From Candidatus Tayloriibacteriota bacterium (GTDB taxonomy: Bacteria > Patescibacteriota > Minisyncoccia > Phycocordibacterales > GWA1-40-21): a DNA stretch of 14,465 bases. The notes below the pieces were generated by a model, which worked only from the letters and a program-made list of their open reading frames with translations, had not been told where the DNA came from and searched no databases. Of this stretch, positions 12,016 through 14,465 are shown piece after piece. The stretch covers positions 3,645 to 18,109 of the forward strand of contig JAPLZG010000101.1 in NCBI GenBank assembly GCA_026395155.1, in the 5' to 3' direction. Each line of letters opens with the position of its first letter. The first letter of the stretch is position 1. A program made the translations under genes and the position numbers.

Positions 12016-12996
12016 ATGGATATCGAAGAATTTAAAAAGAATAAAAAGACTGCTTTTCTAGCCGAAGAATATCTTAGGATTGAGAATGAAGAGGAGTCAA
12101 TTAAAAAAATGGCCGAAAAGGACCAAAGTCTTTTTGCTTTAGCAGAAGAAGAATTGAAAAACCTTGCATCTCAGAAAGAAGTTGTTTTTAATCAAATGAA
12201 AGATATTTTGACAGTTGAAAATGAGGAAGAAAAATTCCCAAATGAAATTGTTATGGAAATTCGTGCTGGTGTTGGTGGAGAAGAGGCGGCTATTTTCGCT
12301 TTAAATTTATCAAAGATGTATAAAAGATTGGCAGATTTAAAAGGCTGGCAGTTTTCTATTATTGATGAGTCAAAAACTGATTTGGGTGGTTATAAGGAAG
12401 CATCTATTGAAATAAAAGGCGTGGATGTTTATAAACAATTGAGATTTGAAACCGGTGTCCATAGAGTTCAGAGAGTTCCTGAGACAGAAAAATCTGGAAG
12501 AGTTCATACATCTACCGCATCTGTGGCTGTTTTACCTATTAGAAAAAAGACTAAAGTTGAAATAAATCCCGCAGATCTTGAAATTGAAATTTCTAAAGCA
12601 GGAGGTCCAGGAGGTCAAAATGTAAATAAAAGAGAAACTGCTGTTAAAATAATTCATAAACCAACAGGATTGAATGTTCGTTCAACTTCTGAGAGATCAC
12701 AACCAGCAAACAAAGAAAAAGCGATGACAATTCTTGCTGCGAAACTTCAAGTCTTAAAAGAAGAGGAAGAAGCAAAGAAATCCGCCAGTGAAAGAAAAGA
12801 GCAAATCGGTACTGCTGATAGATCTGAAAAAATTCGTACGTATAATATTTTACAGGATAGAGTTACAGATCATAGAGTTAAACATTCTTGGTATAACATT
12901 GAAGGTATAATGATTGGAGATGGTTTGGTTGATATTGTAGATTATTTGGTAAAGACAAATTGTAAACCACAGTCAGGGGATGCAGATGAAGATTGA
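12016..12996 (+). CDS. prfA: Peptide chain release factor 1
   Basis: The protein has 326 residues from ATG 12016. Further ATGs at 12010 and 11950 are in frame, but the latter would be translated from the promoter repeat. Domain 1 is a charged helical N-terminus, shorter than in E. coli RF1. The decoding domain has GVHRVQRVPETEKSGRVHTS with the PxT stop-codon motif as Pro155-Glu156-Thr157. The catalytic loop GGPGGQNVNKRE carries GGQ at 199-201, followed by RSTSERSQPANKEKA and the C-terminal DHRVKHS. RF1 reads UAA and UAG and triggers peptide release. Its own stop is TGA, the only one among the secure genes here, so RF2 presumably exists and UGA is probably not recoded. No Shine-Dalgarno site is seen. 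The promoter spacing favours a leaderless mRNA. Confidence 0.95.
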   Translation: MDIEEFKKNKKTAFLAEEYLRIENEEESIKKMAEKDQSLFALAEEELKNLASQKEVVFNQMKDILTVENEEEKFPNEIVMEIRAGVGGEEAAIFALNLSKMYKRLADLKGWQFSIIDESKTDLGGYKEASIEIKGVDVYKQLRFETGVHRVQRVPETEKSGRVHTSTASVAVLPIRKKTKVEINPADLEIEISKAGGPGGQNVNKRETAVKIIHKPTGLNVRSTSERSQPANKEKAMTILAAKLQVLKEEEEAKKSASERKEQIGTADRSEKIRTYNILQDRVTDHRVKHSWYNIEGIMIGDGLVDIVDYLVKTNCKPQSGDADED

Positions 12997-12997
12997 G

Positions 12998-13026
12998 AGA
13001 ATGTTGGATATAGAATATAGGATATC
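12998..13026. repeat. GAATAT-word simple repeat after prfA
   Basis: It starts directly after the prfA stop; agaatgttggatatagaata (12998-13017) matches 11883-11902 at 18 of 20 bases. It ends where the rpsB -35 box begins. Confidence 0.55.
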
Positions 13027-13055
13027 TTGCAAATGATGTTGAAGTCTGCTAAACT
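13027..13055 (+). promoter_or_regulatory. Promoter of rpsB
   Basis: TTGCAA (13027-13032), a 17-base spacer and TAAACT (13050-13055) preceded by TGC (extended -10). The ATG at 13066 is ten bases after the box, so the leader would be about four bases. Confidence 0.65.
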
Positions 13056-13065
13056 ATCGCAACAT

Positions 13066-13776
13066 ATGACAGAAGAAAATAAATTGAAAAATAATAGTAT
13101 TTTAGACGCGATGTTTAAAGCAGGTGCGCATTTTGGTTATGTAAAATCAAGAAGAAACGCATCAGTAGCTAGCTTTATCTTTGGTTCAAAGAATAAAACA
13201 GATATAATCGATTTGGAAAAGACAGCTGAACAGCTAGAAAAAGCAAAAAGTTTTATTTCAGGAATTGCCAAGGCTGGTAAACAAGTTTTATTTGTTGGTG
13301 GCAAAAGCGAAGCAAAGAGTTTTGTAAAAGACGGAGCAATGTCTATAGATATGCCTTATGTTTCTGGAAGATGGATTGGAGGTACTCTTACAAATACTGT
13401 TGAGATCAAAAAAAGAGTTGCAAAATTTGAAGATCTAGAAAGACAAAAAGAGAAAGGTGAATTAATGAAATATACAAAGAAAGAAAGAGTTCTTATAGAC
13501 AGAGAGATTGCCAATCTTGAAGAAATGTTTTTGGGAATTGTTGGAATGAAAGAATTGCCAAAAGCTTTGTTTGTTGTAGATCCTAAGAAAGACAATATAG
13601 CAGTTTCTGAAGCAAAGAAAATGGGAATTCCTGTTGTTGCTCTCGCAAACACAGATTGTAATATTAAAGAAATTGATTATCCTATTGTTGCTAACGATTC
13701 TTCTACTACTAGTATTTCATTTTTCATGAATGAAATGATTAATTCTTATAAGTCTGGTAAAATAGCAAAGGCGTAG
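13066..13776 (+). CDS. rpsB: 30S ribosomal protein S2
   Basis: The product has 236 residues from ATG 13066. The start at MTEENKLKN fits the family and the promoter; an earlier in-frame start at 13027 would overlap the -35 box. S2 motifs are FKAGAHFGY, a DIIDLEKTAEQLEKA strand-helix, KQVLFVGGK, YVSGRWIGGTLTN, and KALFVVDPKKDNIAVSEAKKMGIPVVALANTDCN, followed by a short helical C-terminus. S2 joins the small subunit late and contacts S1-type factors and the mRNA exit region. tsf follows, the widespread rpsB-tsf order. It has its own promoter and no Shine-Dalgarno site. Confidence 0.96.
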   Translation: MTEENKLKNNSILDAMFKAGAHFGYVKSRRNASVASFIFGSKNKTDIIDLEKTAEQLEKAKSFISGIAKAGKQVLFVGGKSEAKSFVKDGAMSIDMPYVSGRWIGGTLTNTVEIKKRVAKFEDLERQKEKGELMKYTKKERVLIDREIANLEEMFLGIVGMKELPKALFVVDPKKDNIAVSEAKKMGIPVVALANTDCNIKEIDYPIVANDSSTTSISFFMNEMINSYKSGKIAKA

Positions 13777-13826
13777 CTGAATGTTATAAATGTTTTATGT
13801 TTTGTATTTAACAATTAAGACTTTGT

Positions 13827-13847
13827 AACTTTATAAACTTTTAACTT
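13827..13847 (+). repeat. 21-base repeat before tsf, partner of the copy before obgE
   Basis: Identical to 3391-3411, and ends 13 bases before the tsf ATG. It is preceded by a loose aatgttataaatgtttta run after the rpsB stop. Confidence 0.65.
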
Positions 13848-13860
13848 TTAAATTTATTTT

Positions 13861-14448
13861 ATGGTCATTACAATGGATCAAGTCAAGGAGCTTAGAGAAA
13901 AAACTGGTATTTCTATAATGCAATGTAGAAAAGCTCTTGAAGATTCAAGTGGAGATATGGATAAGGCAATAATCCTTTTGCAAAAAAGAGGGGCAGAAAC
14001 TGCAGCGAAGAAAGCTGAGAGAACCCTTAAATCTAGCCGAATCAGCTCTTATATTCACGGCGGAGGCACAGTAGGTGTTCTTATTGAGCTTTGTAGTGAA
14101 TCAGATTTTGTCTCTAAACATGAAGATTTTCAGAAGCTTGCTTATGAGATTGCTATGCAGATTGCTGCTACAAATCCAATATATGTAAAGAAAGAAGATA
14201 TTAATGAAGAAGAGAAGAAAAAGGTTCTCGATGCTTTAGCTGATGAAGTAAAAGATAAGCCAGAAGCTATGAGAGAAAAGATATTAAATGGTAAGCTTGA
14301 TGCATTCTTCAAGGAAAAGATTTTGATTGAGCAAGAGTATATAAAAGATCCAAGTATTACTATAAATATACTTATACAAAATGCTATACAGAAGTTTGGT
14401 GAGAAAATAGAAATAGCAAGATTTGTTAGATTCACCTCAGCTAAATAA
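13861..14448 (+). CDS. tsf: Elongation factor Ts, short form
   Basis: This 195-residue protein starts with the UBA-like N-terminal domain (MDQVKELREKTGISIMQCRKAL; GDMDKAIILLQKRG). The EF-Tu-contacting core follows, with CSESDFVSKHEDFQKLAYEIAMQIAA in place of the usual TDFVA motif. A single dimerisation subdomain completes the protein, which ends EIARFVRFTSAK. E. coli EF-Ts has about 283 residues; the short one-subdomain form is known from Thermus and is common in small genomes. EF-Ts exchanges GDP for GTP on EF-Tu. The ATG at 13861 is followed by another at 13873 (MDQVKEL), which could be the true start. No Shine-Dalgarno site precedes either. Only 17 bases remain after the stop, with no terminator visible. 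Confidence 0.95.
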   Translation: MVITMDQVKELREKTGISIMQCRKALEDSSGDMDKAIILLQKRGAETAAKKAERTLKSSRISSYIHGGGTVGVLIELCSESDFVSKHEDFQKLAYEIAMQIAATNPIYVKKEDINEEEKKKVLDALADEVKDKPEAMREKILNGKLDAFFKEKILIEQEYIKDPSITINILIQNAIQKFGEKIEIARFVRFTSAK

Positions 14449-14465
14449 GAAGTTAAACATACCAA

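Noticed and set aside
12994..12996. UGA recoded as glycine, as in Gracilibacteria and SR1
   Set aside because: prfA ends at a TGA exactly where RF1 should end, and reading through adds only a short repeat-derived tail. No gene has an internal TGA, so the standard bacterial code fits.
141..13026. CRISPR array
   Set aside because: The repeats are dispersed, short and degenerate, without regular spacers or cas genes.
1..14465. tRNA or rRNA genes
   Set aside because: No cloverleaf with a GGTTCGAATCC-type T arm and no rRNA core sequence was seen on either strand.

Overview
The window is a stretch of an AT-rich (roughly one-third G+C), gene-dense bacterial chromosome. The gene content points to the candidate phyla radiation (Patescibacteria), probably a Parcubacteria-like lineage: a short EF-Ts, a short RF1, an Obg without a C-terminal extension, a small two-helix membrane protein of a type I associate with this group, and a coiled-coil/lytic transglycosylase fusion. 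This placement is inference from gene style, not from a marker phylogeny. Almost everything is on the + strand. The one clear exception is a small, G+C-richer gene at 4499-4783.

Layout. 1-126 is the tail of enolase, followed by a strong terminator and a repeat-rich spacer. 503-1992 is gpmI, broken by an out-of-frame internal deletion. 2037-3352 holds a membrane protein and an overlapping MYG1-family protein. 3424-4401 is obgE. 4499-4783 (minus) is a self-contained unit with its own promoter, Shine-Dalgarno site and terminator. 4951-5120 is a compact structured RNA or leader with a strong terminator, directly in front of gatB (5157-6608). 6629-8983 is a sugar-phosphate block: rpiB, a broken rpe and class II fba. 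9028-9702 is the L25/CTC ribosomal protein gene, followed by a 387-base spacer of hairpins and repeats. 10090-11496 is a secreted cell-wall lytic enzyme. 11645-14448 is a translation block: rpmE, prfA, rpsB and tsf.

Functionally the window joins lower glycolysis (eno, gpmI, fba), the non-oxidative pentose phosphate pathway (rpiB, rpe) and translation (gatB, L25, L31, RF1, S2, EF-Ts, Obg). Two central-carbon genes, gpmI and rpe, each lack a conserved internal block, and each would need 3n+1 bases to restore the frame. They are either real gene decay or collapsed deletions in the assembly.

Two themes stand out outside the genes. First, most + strand genes lack a Shine-Dalgarno site, and many start codons lie only 7-12 bases after a TATAAT-like hexamer, so leaderless or nearly leaderless mRNAs look common. 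Second, the spacers are assembled from short dispersed repeat families, several of which carry the promoter or sit right before start codons or right after stop codons. The best candidate for an undescribed element is the structured RNA/attenuator-like region upstream of gatB, whose 5' part mimics the 3' arm of its own terminator.
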